Notes: generated from the sequence alone by a model not told the origin. 64,000 bases of DNA from Adiantum capillus-veneris (GCA_014529385.2 CM043942.1:55985340-56049339), one strand, 5' to 3'; positions 37,940-48,517 are shown, numbered from the stretch's first letter. Numbers and translations are program-made.

Positions 37940-39290
37940 TCTTATACAACATGGAACTCCTAAATGATCCCAAATCCTTATACAATGAATAGGAAATATT
38001 GTGCACAATAGCACATCCATAGCTTGGTGCATAATTGGTGTAGCATGTGTTAGCTGCTGCTAACACCTCATCTTTGGACCCTTCTTCACATTCTTTAATT
38101 GGTAGATCATCAATGAAAGGCACATGAGGAATAAAGTCCCTTGATACCTTATTCATGCCGTTCATCATATGAGCTATTGAATTAGTAGCACCGTGTGGTA
38201 GAGTGCACATCCTTACCAAAATGAGAGTTGTGCGCATCGTAGTAAGATCCTTTCTCTCCAAAGCTAACTAAGATTGATTGTATCAAGAGTAGAGATCACC
38301 CATATAGTAAATAAATCTACCTGCAAAGGCCTCAACAAATTCATTCACAATTGGGCCACCAGTACCCACATTGCAGATTGTTACCTTGTTAACCAGCTAC
38401 ATATCATGTATGAACCTTAAAGTACCATTCTTCTTTGGCACAATGAACCATCAAGTGTAGTAGGGTGCAAATGATGGTTTCAAAATGCCCATTTGCATCT
38501 TCTCATTAAGCAAATCAATAATCTTTGGCAAGTGAGATTTTGGAACTAGAATGGGATGTAAGCTCCATGGCATCTTCTCATTAAGCAAATCAATAATCTT
38601 TGGCAAGTGAGATTTTGGAACTGGAATGGGATGTAAGCTCCATGGCATGTGAGGAACAATGAGTATGAACATAGGTGAAACAACACTCGGATCCACACAC
38701 CCAATCTTGCTTGGATCAAAAGAAAAATATTTACCGTGGTTTTCAGGCATACCTTGAAAGCATTTAATCTCCTCTTCATTGAGGAAACCATCCTCTCCAA
38801 TCTTCAACTGCTCCAATGTCTCCTTAGTAAATTTGTGTCCAATGTTCTTCTAATTTCTAAGTATAGGATGTCAAAAAGCTTCATTGAACATCCCATCACT
38901 TCCTTCTGGTAGAGGTGGAGCCAGTGGTCTCACTTTCTTGCAACCGTCTTGTACTTGGTCTCTACCCGTGCTTCAACTGCTTCATCTAAATCTTCCTTAA
39001 TATGAATAAGTGCCGTGTATATGTCTAGTTCTTCATACATGTCCATTGAGTGCACTTTAACAATGTCAGTTCCACTTTGTAACCTGCTTTGCTTGATCTA
39101 CTCAAGCTTTGGCATAGTATCAACATAAGATACCTCTTCAAAGATTCTTGAAATCATATCATCTAGCTCAAGCACATCAACACATCCCTGCAATTCACTT
39201 TGAATACTTGAAACATATTGTTTCTCCCACTTAGGCAGCTTATTAAATTTCTTGTAAGATAATGAACCCTTAGATGTCAACCCCAAAAGC
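37940..39290 (-). pseudogene. Ty3/gypsy reverse transcriptase fragment
   Basis: On the minus strand 38451-38816 reads 'IGCVDPSVVSPMFILIVPH', 'PIPVPKSHLPKIIDLLNEKM' and 'MGILKPSFAPY', the N-terminal RT linker of one gypsy lineage. After frameshifts, 37935-38261 reads 'LTTMRTTLILVRMCTLPHGA', 'TNSIAHMMNGMNKVSRDFIP' and 'VPFIDDLPIKECEEG', with the palm Asp pair as FIDD. A 75-bp in-frame tandem duplication (38496-38645) repeats the 'PKSHLPKIIDLLNEKM' segment. Further upstream frames (39098-39286) are probably its gag/PR side. Not functional. Confidence 0.85.
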
Positions 39291-39479
39291 CCTGAGAAGA
39301 GAAAGCTTCTCTCTGCAAGAACTTCTCCTCACTTGTACCACCCATAGTCCTGCTTTATAGTGGCACCCCAAGAAAATCCTATGCAAACTTGTGTTCTTTG
39401 AACTCCTTGCATATTTAGGGGAATGGGAAAAGATGACCTTGGGAAAAATAGGATGAATTTGTAGCTAGCTAATGACTAT

Positions 39480-39710
39480 ATTGCAAAATCTATTGGTATT
39501 TTGGAACAGGTGGTGATGAATTCTTGTGGAATCAAGCATGAGCATAAGTTTGCTATAGTAGATTTAGGTACTAAGAATAACTATGATGTTATTCTAGGAA
39601 GGCCATTCATGCACCAGTTAGAGATGGTTCACGACTAGAGCTATGATTATATGTACTTGTGCCACATGGAGACCAGGTCCACACTCATCAACCTAAGTGA
39701 CCACAAATGC
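39480..39710 (+). pseudogene. Retropepsin upstream of RT
   Basis: Reads 'KFAIVDLGTKNNYDVILGRP' and on to 'FMHQLEMVHD', the C-terminal half of the protease domain with the ILGRP strand. The catalytic DTG part is not legible. This is the usual protease position in gypsy pol. Confidence 0.65.
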
Positions 39711-40899
39711 AAAGATGACAGAGAACACCCGTAGAGGATTTCAATTCTACAACTGCTACAGAATTTAAAGTACCTGCATTGCTAAACTCTAAATCTCACC
39801 TATGGATGTTTGGAGCTTCAAACTATGAAAATTTTATCAAGGACAAATGCAAGAGAACAAGCCCATTTGAGGATCCAGACTATATAACGGAGCATTTTCT
39901 CAAAGAAAGAATGGAGCCCTTGGAGTGAACTCAAATTAAGGCCACTTTAGATGTGTGCATCAAATGAGATCACAACTACCAAGTTTTGTGATGAAAATGG
40001 CTTGGACTTAGTTCCTTTCCACATGATTAGAGTGGATCTAGGCTCGAATCACTGAGAAACAACCAAGATTGGTGAGGTGAAACAAGAAGTGGGGATTGAA
40101 GTATAGTGTTTGTGTATCTGAGACAAGATTTCTATTAGAGATCTTACCATGGAAATTGATTCAAGCCACATCTTGGAGAAAAATAAGGAATCAAGTGATG
40201 AATGTTACTATGACACTCTTGATACTCAAGGTACGTGGATCTTCGCATAGACAATGAAAAATTAGAAGGTCATGAGAGTGATCTTGAACACAATCAAAAC
40301 AATTCTTTGATTTTTCAAACCAAAAACCTAGAAGACAACGATGTTACAGAAATAAGCGCTCAAAAAAGAGGATGAGAAACAATCCAATGCCATATATCAA
40401 AGGGAAACAATCATACTTGAAACTAGTGGGAGCCCTTGATTGCATAAATGACAAGTTAACTAGAAAGGAAACAACACCTTCTCAGCCAAACAAATTGAAA
40501 AAAAAAAAGGACAAACAATAAAACCTCCAAAAGACGCATCAAAGACAAGCTAGTGAACCTAAATGGACAAAAGTTTAGCAAAAAAAGAAGTATAGGGAAT
40601 TGAAACGCACACTTAGAGAGGTTTGGACAACAAAAATGGAAACTGATGATGAAAATGGGAAAGAATTGAGAAAGTATGGAATAAGTATATCCTCTCATTA
40701 CAAGAAGTACACTATTCATGATTGCAAAACCATCATTGAACAACCAATGAGGGAGAAGGTTGAACCAAGAAAATCTTATGTTGGACTTGAGAATGGTAAA
40801 AGGATAGATCTAGCAAAGCCATGCAAAGAGCCTAAAGTTTCTTATATTTCTATGGATCTAACACTTGACAAGGAAGAATTGTTGATCTAGACGCTCAAG

Positions 40900-41480
40900 G
40901 AGTATAAGGATGTGTTTGCGAGGTCTTATAAAGACTTGAAAGGGGTTGATCCTTCCATTTGTCAGCATAGAATTCCCTTAAATTGTGATGCTAAGACAAG
41001 GAGACAAAAATATTAAACTTACAATGAGACATTTGCAAAGAAAATCAAAGACGAGATTGATAATCTAAAGGAAGGTGAGTTCATTTACGAATAGAGCACA
41101 TGGATTGGGTATCCCCAATTGCAGTGGTACCTAAAAACAATGGCAAGTTAAGAGTGTGTGTCAATCTTAAAAAAGTAAATGAAGCTACTATCCATGATAG
41201 TTATCCTCTTCCTATCAATGATCATGTCTTGAAAAGAGTAGTGGGGAAGCACACATACAATTTTTTGGATGGATTTTCAGGTTATAATCAATTGGTGATT
41301 AAACCAAAAGATTAGCACAAAACAACCTTTGTGACTCAATGGGGCATGTTTGCTTATGGGTTGATGCCATTTGGGCTGACAAATGCACTTACCACATTCC
41401 AAAGACTCATGGATCAAGCTTTCAGATAGCGCTTGCATATATTTTTAGAAATGTAAATGGATAACTTATTTGTGCACTCA
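40900..41480 (+). pseudogene. Reverse transcriptase (relic)
   Basis: Shows 'DWVSPIAVVPKNNGKLRVCV', 'NEATIHDSYPLPIND', 'YNFLDGFSGYNQLVIKPKD' (41100-41315), then 'WGMFAYGLMPFGLTNALTTF' (41341-41400) and 'MDNLFVHSM' where YxDD is expected. Stops at 41313 and elsewhere inactivate it. Confidence 0.85.
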
Positions 41481-41849
41481 ATGTTATGCAAAGACCATAT
41501 AGAACACCTAAAAAGCGTTTGGGAAATTTGACACCTATCGAATCTACCTGAATCCAAGAAAATGAGTTGTCATGGTTAGGTAGGACAAGATCCTAGGTCA
41601 TATTGTGTCCACAAATGGAATATCCATGCATATGGACAAAATCAAGGTGATTGTGGATATGCCACATCTAAAAATAGCGAAGGAGTTCCAATCATTCATG
41701 GGACATTGTGGATAATACTGAAAATTTGTTTACATGTATGCAATCATTGCCAAGCCTCTCTATGGTTTGATTGTAACCTTTGATTGAGCTGGATATTGTG
41801 AGAAATTAGTTTAAAAGTTGAAGCAACCATTGGTATCATCACCAATTCT

Positions 41850-42330
41850 CACGGCACCATATTAGAGCAAATTTTCATGTTCATGTAGATGCCTCTGCTT
41901 TTGCCATTGGATGTATCCTGGCACAACCTGGTGAGGGAGTTATGGATTTTTTATGGATTTTTAATATGCTATGCTAGCCTTCAACTGAACAATGTTGAAC
42001 AAAATTACACAACTATGAAAAGGGAAGGATTGGGAATGGTTTATGTTATGAAGAAATTTTTGCATTATTTCCTAGCCAACCAATTCATTTTCTTTGCGGA
42101 TAACCCAAGCACTATTGTATCTACTCAACAAGCCATGCAACACATGCCGAATAGTGAGGTGGCTCATCATTTTGCTTGAGTTTGATCTCTTTAACCTAGA
42201 AATGATACATAGGTGGAGTGATAATATATTCCTAGTTTTGTCTATAGGACAATTGTCAATAGACCATGACAAAATAGATGACAGATGCATAATTGAGCAA
42301 AGAATTCCTTTCCAACTACTTAGTGGATGA
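41850..42330 (+). pseudogene. RNase H (relic)
   Basis: Reads 'VHVDASAFAIGCILAQPGEG' (about 41881-41940) with the catalytic Asp. After a frame change come 'NNVEQNYTTMKREGLGMVY', 'KFLHYFLANQFIFF' and 'RIVRWLIILLEFD' (42152-42192), the usual gypsy RNase H end. Broken by frameshifts. Confidence 0.85.
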
Positions 42331-42479
42331 CTATATGTTAGGAGTTTGGATGGCATCTTGCAGTTGTGCATCAAAGCCTTTGATATTCCTTTGTACTTGA
42401 AGGAAGCACGTGTCATGATGGACTTTATCCATCATGGGAAAATCAAAACGTATCAAAATTTGATGAGAATGGGAGTTTT

Positions 42480-43660
42480 TGTCCTAGTATGAAATTTGAT
42501 GCACACATGTGTGTTAGGAATTGCAAATCATGTGCATGCATAATCAACTCACACTTTGTGCATCAAAAAATGAGTACATACCAATCTTACATGGGGAAAG
42601 CACATTCACAGCAAGTGAGAGGTCATCTTTCAACATATAAAAGGGCTAAGGCTATAATGTTTGTCAAAATTTATTGATCTACACTCTTCGTGGATGCTGG
42701 AGCATTTGTGAAGCGGTGTGATGAGTGTCAACAAAGAACAAAAATTCCCATAAAAGGTATGAAATACTGATGAGACTGATGGTAGGAGCACGTGTATTTT
42801 CCAAGTAGGGTTCAAATTTTGGGTCCCATAGCACCGTCGGCTTACAGAAATCATAAAAAATATATCATAGTAGTCACATACTATTTGACCAAGTGCGTAG
42901 AAGCTAAAACCACACAAAAATATGATGCATGCACCACAATACATTCTTATATGAAAATGTTTTCACATGTACAATCTGCCTATAGAAATTGTTAGCCATC
43001 GAGGGACATATTTTGTTAATGAAGTCATTGAGTACTTGCTTGATGAATTCATTGTCATACATAGAAAATTGGCCTCGTATCACCCACAAGATAATGGTCA
43101 ATCCAAGAGCAGCAACAAAGTCTTGTGCATAGTTCTCACTAAAATTGTGAAAAACAATAGATTGGATTGGGATCAAAAGTTTTACTCCGCTATTTGGGAT
43201 TACAAAGTTGCATACAAAACTATTTTAGGGACTACCTCTTATAACATGGTGTTTGGACTTAATGCAATATTACCCATGGAATTTTTGGTTCCAACCTTGG
43301 GAGTAGCCAATAAACTTGAATGGACTAGACATGAATGGTCTGACCGTCTAATTGACTTAGAAAATTTGCATGAAATTAAATTAAAGGCAGTGGTCACAAT
43401 ATGTGCCTTAAAAAAATGCATGAAAGAGTTTCATGAAAGCGCGTAAAGTCCAAAGACATCACACTAGGGAATTATGTGCTTGTCTACACTCTTAAGCAAA
43501 AAACAAAAAATTAAAGAAGCATGGAATGGGACCATTTGTGATTCATTCCATATCACCGAGTGGGGCCATTAAGCTTGCTACATTGGATGGACAGGAAATG
43601 GCAAACTAGATTAGTGGATGCAAGCTTTAAAAACATCACTTGCCGTTGACACATGCATGC
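42480..43660 (+). pseudogene. Integrase (relic)
   Basis: Contains Cys-rich zinc-binding remains ('CDECQQRTKIPI', about 42717-42752) and the core 'IVVTYYLTKCVEAKTTQK' (42867-42920). The 159-residue frame 42967-43446 follows with 'VSHRGTYFVNEVIEYLLDEF' and 'YHPQDNGQSKSSNKVL'; at the glutamate of the DDE triad (usual NGQ.E) Lys or Ser stands. The C-terminal 'LGNYVLVYTLKQK' matches the other relic's KPGDLVLVYSLKQ. Confidence 0.85.
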
Positions 43661-43749
43661 TCAAAAGGACACATGTAGTTAAAAATAGGAAAAAGAAGCA
43701 AGAGCTCAAGATTCAAGAGGCACAACAAGAAGCCAGAGAATGTGTAGCA

Positions 43750-44130
43750 AAGAGGAAGCACAAAAGTTATTAGATTACCAGCATTGAGGACAATGACAAA
43801 AATGTGGATCCATATATTTCTGTAAAGCTAGGAGTCAGAATGTTACCTATTCATGCATTGATCTCATGTGAATACAATTAGTTGGAATATGTAGCAACAA
43901 ATTCCAAAATTGATCCTACACCCCTTGGAAAAAACATTTACCGGATTCAATGGAACTATTAGTATTGCTATAGGTTTTGTGGATCTCATATTACATATCA
44001 ATGGATATGAATGTTCCCATAACTTTTTTGTATTATTATTAGATACCTTGAATAATCAACTAATATTGGTCACACCATGCAACGAAAATACAATGTGTAT
44101 ATACAATGCTTTGACAACTAGGTGCATGTT
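43750..44130 (+). pseudogene. Second retropepsin-like domain, after integrase
   Basis: Reads 'VDPYISVKLGVRMLPIHALI' (about 43807-43866) in the position of the protease N-terminus (active-site DxGA replaced). Then 'PTPLGKTFTGFNGTISIAIG' and 'LILVTPW' follow, in the order P..L..F.G ... LILG.PW of retropepsins. It lies beyond the integrase tail, as at 22240-22550. The active site is lost here, so it is a fossil. Confidence 0.6.
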
Positions 44131-44339
44131 ACAATGGGTAGTCACATAATGTGTGTCATTTTTGCTCCCGTGGAAGATACCAAGCATCTTTTTGAGAAAG
44201 TCAGTAACAAGGTCAAGAATGAATCCAATGGTGGGACCGTGATCGAGACATAATAGCACAGATCACTATAGCTATCGGGTCTATTAACAGTCTTGAAGTT
44301 GCAGCTGCCAATCTTTCACTCCCTTTAGAACAAGTCACA

Positions 44340-44709
44340 ACAAGTACTTTGGCACTTCAAGCCCTAGTTGCTACTCCTCTTTACCTTCAAAGATAAGCAC
44401 TCAAGCATCTATACCCGTGGCTCGATTATTATAAATTGCAAGGAATAGAAGAGAGGGTTTCACAGAGCTAAGACAACATTGGTTCCTGTCAAGCTTCTAA
44501 TAGCTTAATAATGATTAAGCCATAGGCAAGCCCCATAGGACTCCATTATTAAGACCATAGCTCTCCGGTATCCCCGTTAACTTCATAAAGTAGGCGTGCT
44601 TCAAGGATAAAAAATCCCTAGTCTACTTATTCTTTTGCAATTAATAACACCAACCGTTTGTAGCAAGCTTGAGGACCTCTCTTGTTGAGCAGGAAAAGAG
44701 AAACCAATA
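44340..44709 (-). other. LTR-A element leader (minus orientation)
   Basis: Reverse complement matches 63567-63935 in order, e.g. 'GTGCCAAAGTAC', 'GCCCTAGTTGCTACTCCTC' and 'CAAGCCCCATAGGACTCCA'. It is the untranslated leader between primer site and gag. Similarity ends near 44340, so the element's body is missing on this side. Confidence 0.8.
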
Positions 44710-44721
44710 GCTCTGATACCA
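44710..44721 (-). promoter_or_regulatory. tRNA-Met primer-binding site
   Basis: Minus strand TGGTATCAGAGC, the standard plant initiator-tRNA-Met site, one base from the LTR edge at 44723. Confidence 0.95.
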
Positions 44722-44722
44722 A

Positions 44723-45090
44723 TGTAACACTTAATACACTAGTAACTTGTGTGTAGCGGAAAATAATGACATAGTGAGAATTTCATTAAGAACAAGTCCC
44801 TAATGAGCATAGAGAGAGTGCTTGGTTGGAGAAAGCAACATAGCAATTACACCTAGCTAGTTTGGCATAGACAAAACTTGAAAAGAGAGAGAAATAGAAC
44901 AATTGATGTAACATTTAATGCACTGGTAACTTGTGTGTAGCGGAAAATAATGACATAGTGAGCATTTCATTAAGAACAAGTTCCTAATGAGCATAGAGAG
45001 AGTACTTGGTTGGAGAAATCAACATAGTAATTACACCTAGCTAGTTTGGCATAGACAAAACTTGAAAAGAGAGAGAAATAGAACAATTGA
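44723..45090. repeat. 184-bp tandem duplication of the LTR-A terminus
   Basis: Copies start TGTAACACTTAAT (44723) and TGTAACATTTAAT (44907) and run in parallel with about a dozen differences. The repeat unit begins exactly at the LTR's terminal TGTAAC, yet only the outer copy abuts the primer site. Confidence 0.95.
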
Positions 45091-46150
45091 CAACAGTTGA
45101 GAATCGGATTTACATGGAGCCGGTCCCCCCTCCAAAAGGCTTTTGTATTATAGCTTCTCCCATCAAGATAGACTTTTGTACAATACAATCTTTGTGTTCC
45201 TTGACAAAACTCATTGGTGCAATGAAGATGGAAGCTTCATGCACCAAATTATGCTTAAAAAACACACATAATGGAACTAGCCTGAGTCCCAAGACCTCAC
45301 ACACCTTCGAAGATGGTGAGAGCTAGCAGGGAATGAGGAAAGATGAAGAGGAAGAAGATGTATCTTACAAGAAAGAAGTATTCTCCTCACATAATCACTC
45401 TTAGAGCATAGCTTAGCTTAGTAATTAGCATGGTAGAGGAGATGAGCATGCCATTGAAGCTTGGCTCTTGGTTGGATTTGCACTTCATAGCCAAGAGTTG
45501 TTGGTGTAGGCCTCTACTTCTCAATGCTTGGAGAAGGAGATGGAGTTCTTCTTCCACACATGAGTTGTGTGTGTGTGTGTGTGTGTGTAATTGTATTAGT
45601 AAAAAATGCAGCCCTCTCTCTCTTCTTGGTCGACCCCTCTTGGGATTTACTCATTCTGGCCTCCCATTGGCTCCTGCAAGGCTTAGCCAATAACAATTAA
45701 GAGGTAAATTTAATATTCTTGTGACAAGTGTCCCCCTTTCCCCTTTTGTGAGAGCTTTAGGTAATTAAAATAATTTATTAAACTCTCATTGAACCTTTTA
45801 GTCTTCTGGCCAATAGGAATCCAGCAAGCCATTGGGCTGCTTGATGCTCATTTGACCCCTTGGTAGACTATCCAATAGTCTCCTACGGAGCTTAATTTCT
45901 ATTCGTTCTTTTATCAAGCAATTTTAAATTGATTAGACTAATTTTACTCTAGCCTAATTCTCGTTGGTCCACCGCTTTGGCCATCCAATAGGATCTGAGG
46001 GAAGATTGGGGGGAACTGGGCTAAGAGCCTGCCATGTGTCCTTTATTCCCTTTGTGAACAAGGGGAAAGCTTTGGAGCGTGTGGGTGTGTTTCTCTCTCC
46101 TCCCCTATTCTTAGGGCTGGCCCCGGGGGATTCACCATGGAAAACTTACC
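44723..46150 (-). repeat. LTR-A, minus orientation
   Basis: Its downstream edge (TGTAACAC on the + strand) is fixed by the primer site. It shares in reverse the blocks of the 62430-63553 copy: 'GGAGCCGGTCCCCCCTCC', 'GGCTTTTGTATTATAG', 'GATGGAAGCTTCATGC', 'AGCCAAGAGTTGTTGGTGTAG', the (GT)n tract (45567-45588) and 'GGCCATCCAATAGGATCTGA'. The outer end near 46150 is approximate. The first 184 bases are duplicated in tandem. Confidence 0.85.
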
Positions 46151-46914
46151 GCACCACGTAAGTGCAGGGGAGGGGGGTTTTTTTACAAGTTACATAAGCG
46201 TATAAGTTAGGGCTAGACCCCTAGTAATTTATCTTCAAAATAAGGGAGGGGGGTGTTATATTTATGGGGAGAGGGGGAACTTGACCCAGGTTGATTACTT
46301 GTAACGACGACTGGTCATCAATGTGCACTAGAAATTGGATGAATTTAGGGGAAGTTTTTTATCAGGTCACAAATCAAATTTTGCATCAAGTCGATCATAG
46401 ATAAGGACTGATTTGGAGCAGGTCAAGGGTTGATTTAAGCTAGCTTTGGATGGGTAGAATTAGACGAGTAGCCACAAGAGTGCAGGTTGATCGGGCACAT
46501 AGTTTGAAAGTATAACTAAGACACATTGAGGGTACATCTAGTTATCAACAGAATTGGTCCTTAGTACATTGCCAGTCACTATGCTACACACTCTTTGACT
46601 AGTTTTACTCAGTTAAATCATGTGAGACCTAAATTTTATATGTAAGATAAGGGTATGATAGTTTTATTCTGTCATGCGATACGGGAGAGCGAAATACATT
46701 GATAATAAACAAAGAATATACATAGTACGCAGAGTAAACAAATGGGAATAAAGAGTCTGTATGGATACAAAGTAATCATTACAAGAAGAGCATAGCTCGT
46801 TTCATAACCTCCCGACCACCCCCGAGCTATCTCAATCACACTCTCACTCTCACTCTCAATCTAAATCTTGTGCATAATCTCAATCTTAATCACACTCTCA
46901 CTCTCAATCTCAAT
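46151..46914. other. No gene recognised; CACTA insertion flank
   Basis: Unassigned sequence, ending in a CT/CA-rich 'CACTCTCAATCT' repeat (46836-46914), which continues after the transposon at 55013-55050. This shows that the CACTA element inserted into a simple repeat. Confidence 0.6.
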
Positions 46915-46926
46915 CACTACAAGAGG
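46915..46926. repeat. CACTA left terminal inverted repeat
   Basis: CACTACAAGAGG; the exact 12-bp complement is at 55001-55012. The transposase is expected to cut here. Confidence 0.97.
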
Positions 46927-46935
46927 CTATTCATA

Positions 46936-47034
46936 TTAGCGACGCTCACACAGCGACGCTAAAAAAAAAAAATCTCGGCGTCGCTATGAGCGTCGCAAAT
47001 TTACAAGTAAATTTGCGACGCTCATAGCGACGCC
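46936..47034. repeat. Left subterminal repeats with perfect 28-bp hairpin
   Basis: Several GCGACGCT / AGCGTCGC words follow the terminus. 46977-47004 and 47007-47034 are exact inverted copies of 28 bp separated by AA. In CACTA elements such subterminal motifs are the binding sites of the TNPA-type protein. A near-zero loop makes this a cruciform-prone site. Confidence 0.9.
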
Positions 47035-47109
47035 GACTGGGCTAAAAAAATAACAGAGAGCGCCCAAAAACTCAGATCTCATATCTGAGTTTTTCGGCGC
47101 CCTCAAGCA

Positions 47110-47280
47110 AGGAGCAGGTAACGCTCTCCCTCTCTCTCTCTCTCTCTTTCTTCTCCACACACACACACACACGAGGAGAGGAAGGAGAGCCAGGTATGCT
47201 CCTTCCCTCTCCTCACTCTCATGTTCCCTTCCCCTCTTTCTCTCTCCCTCTCTCTCTCGCTCTCTCACACACATAGTGTT

Positions 47281-47338
<58 letters not shown>

Positions 47339-47570
47339 AACATAAACAAAAACGCACACACACATACATAAACAAAGAATGCACACACACATTGAGAGAG
47401 GAAAAGAGAGAGAGAGCATGCATAAACAAAAAACGCACACATTGAGAGAGGAAAAGAGAGAGAGAACATGCATAAACAAAAAACGCACACATTGAGAGAG
47501 GAAAAGAGAGAGAAAACATGCATAAACAAAAAAACGCACACACATTGAGAGAGAAAGAGAGAGAAACTAA
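47110..47570. repeat. Microsatellites and ~57-bp minisatellite inside CACTA
   Basis: Short (CT)n and (CA)n tracts precede a 51-base (AG)n tract (47284-47334). Four to five tandem units then combine 'CATGCATAAACAAAAAACG', 'CACACATTGAGAGAG' and 'GAAAAGAGAGAGA' (about 47349-47560). Long frames on either strand here are repeat artefacts. Confidence 0.9.
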
Positions 47571-47611
47571 TTTAACGTCGTAGGAAACTAATTAAAATTA
47601 AAAGACCTAAA

Positions 47612-47690
47612 GATCTAGCCGACGAGGAGTTGAACTCAAGACCTATTATTCAAGAGGGAAATGGCATAACCAATCTATCATACTTGGCAT
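47612..47690 (-). other. tRNA-like relic
   Basis: On the minus strand 'TGGTTATGCC' (47663-47672) and 'GAGTTCAACTCC' (47626-47637) resemble the internal A and B promoter boxes of a tRNA, with roughly tRNA-like spacing. A full cloverleaf cannot be drawn. It may be a decayed tRNA or SINE head. Confidence 0.3.
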
Positions 47691-47906
47691 GGGTGATAGA
47701 AAGGTTATACCATTTATCTCTTTTTATTGGCACACACATCCACACACGCGCACACACACAAGAAGAGAGAGTTATAACGTCGTAGGAAACTATCCTAAAA
47801 GACGTTAAAGATTACGTTAGATGTAGACTTACGTTAAATTAGATTTAGGTTTATTTAAGTTAAATTAGATTAGATTTAGGTTTATTTTTAATTAGATTTA
47901 CGTTTA

Positions 47907-47950
47907 TTTACGTTAGATTTAGATTTACGTTATATTAGATTAGATTTAGG
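47907..47950. repeat. 44-bp direct repeat, left of the HIPP fragment
   Basis: Matches 48389-48432 at 42 of 44 bases. The captured gene fragment starts within about 3 bases of its right end. Confidence 0.9.
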
Positions 47951-47952
47951 TC

Positions 47953-48312
47953 TCCATAGACTGCGATGCCTGCATGAAGCGGGTGAAGAAAGCCCTCAAT
48001 GGAATATAGGGTATTGCTGCCTTCACTCATGGTGGGCTCCGTCGATCCAAAAGTACTGGTGAAATGTCTTCAGAAGATAGGGAAGAAGGTGGATCTTCAT
48101 GGCGGCAAGAGTCACTACATCCCCGACACAATGACCATCTAGACAACCTCTAGTCATTCAACAACAACTTCAAAGTTAGTAACAAGAGCAAGAACGGTCT
48201 AAAGGGCCAATTGCTGTCGTCAGATGTGGATGGAGATGAGGCAACGTCACCGCCGGAAGTTAACTCTCACATCTTTAGTGATGAGAATGCCAACTCTTGC
48301 CGAGTTATGTGA
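47953..48312 (+). pseudogene. Captured fragment of a HIPP (metal-binding isoprenylated protein) gene
   Basis: HIPPs bind heavy-metal ions through an HMA domain and are anchored to membranes by prenylation of a C-terminal CaaX box. Frame 1 opens with 'SIDCDACMKRVKKALNGI' (47953-48006), the HMA metal site CxxC and following helix, then TAG at 48007-48009. In another frame from 48032, 'VGSVDPKVLVKCLQKIGKKV' gives the second half of the HMA fold. Frame 1 resumes with an Asn/Lys-rich linker 'NNNFKVSNKSKNGLKGQ' and ends 'HIFSDENANSCRVM' with TGA at 48310-48312: the FSDEN.N.C tail and CaaX box of this family. The N-terminus is missing. It lies inside the CACTA element, flanked by 44-bp direct repeats, and cannot code for a whole protein. 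It is recognised by motif only; the donor gene is not identified. Confidence 0.85.
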
Positions 48313-48388
48313 AAAATTATGTGTTAAATCAATTTTAAGGTTCTTATAATCCCTGTTAGTTTAGTTCTTTGTTTTTAATATAACATAA

Positions 48389-48432
48389 TTTACGTTAGAT
48401 TTAGATTTATGTTATATTAGATTAGACTTAGG
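48389..48432. repeat. 44-bp direct repeat, right of the HIPP fragment
   Basis: Partner of 47907-47950. Confidence 0.9.
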
Positions 48433-48453
48433 TTTATTTAGATTTATTTAGGT

Positions 48454-48458
<5 letters not shown>

Positions 48459-48514
<56 letters not shown>
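48459..48514. repeat. (CA)n microsatellite
   Basis: About 56 bases of pure CA. It lies just before a third copy of the 'AACGTCGTAGGAAACTA' block (48529-48545), which also occurs at 47574-47590 and 47776-47792. Confidence 0.95.

Positions 48515-48517
<3 letters not shown>

Larger units (their letters stand above)
39420..44200 (+). mobile_element. Plus-strand Ty3/gypsy pol relic
   Basis: Protease (39480-39710), linker, RT (40900-41480), RNase H (41850-42330), integrase (42480-43660) and a second retropepsin-like region (43750-44130) follow in order on one strand. Numerous stops and frameshifts. Its integrase tail and the domain after it resemble those of the relic at 20935-22550, so the two belong to related families. 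No LTR of its own was delimited. The minus-strand LTR-A leader begins near 44340. Confidence 0.85.

Noticed and set aside
46984..47545. Long frames of up to 185 residues rich in Leu-Ser or Cys-Val-Phe
   Set aside because: They are translations of (AG)n, (CA)n and minisatellite repeats; composition and period follow the DNA repeat.
47349..47545. CRISPR-like array (regular repeats with short variable parts)
   Set aside because: Units are contiguous low-complexity minisatellite copies without unique spacers, in a plant transposon.
47612..47690. Functional tRNA gene
   Set aside because: No complete cloverleaf or acceptor stem; promoter-box similarity only.
47953..48312. Functional HIPP gene
   Set aside because: Stop at 48007, a frame change within the HMA domain and no N-terminus; it is a fragment.
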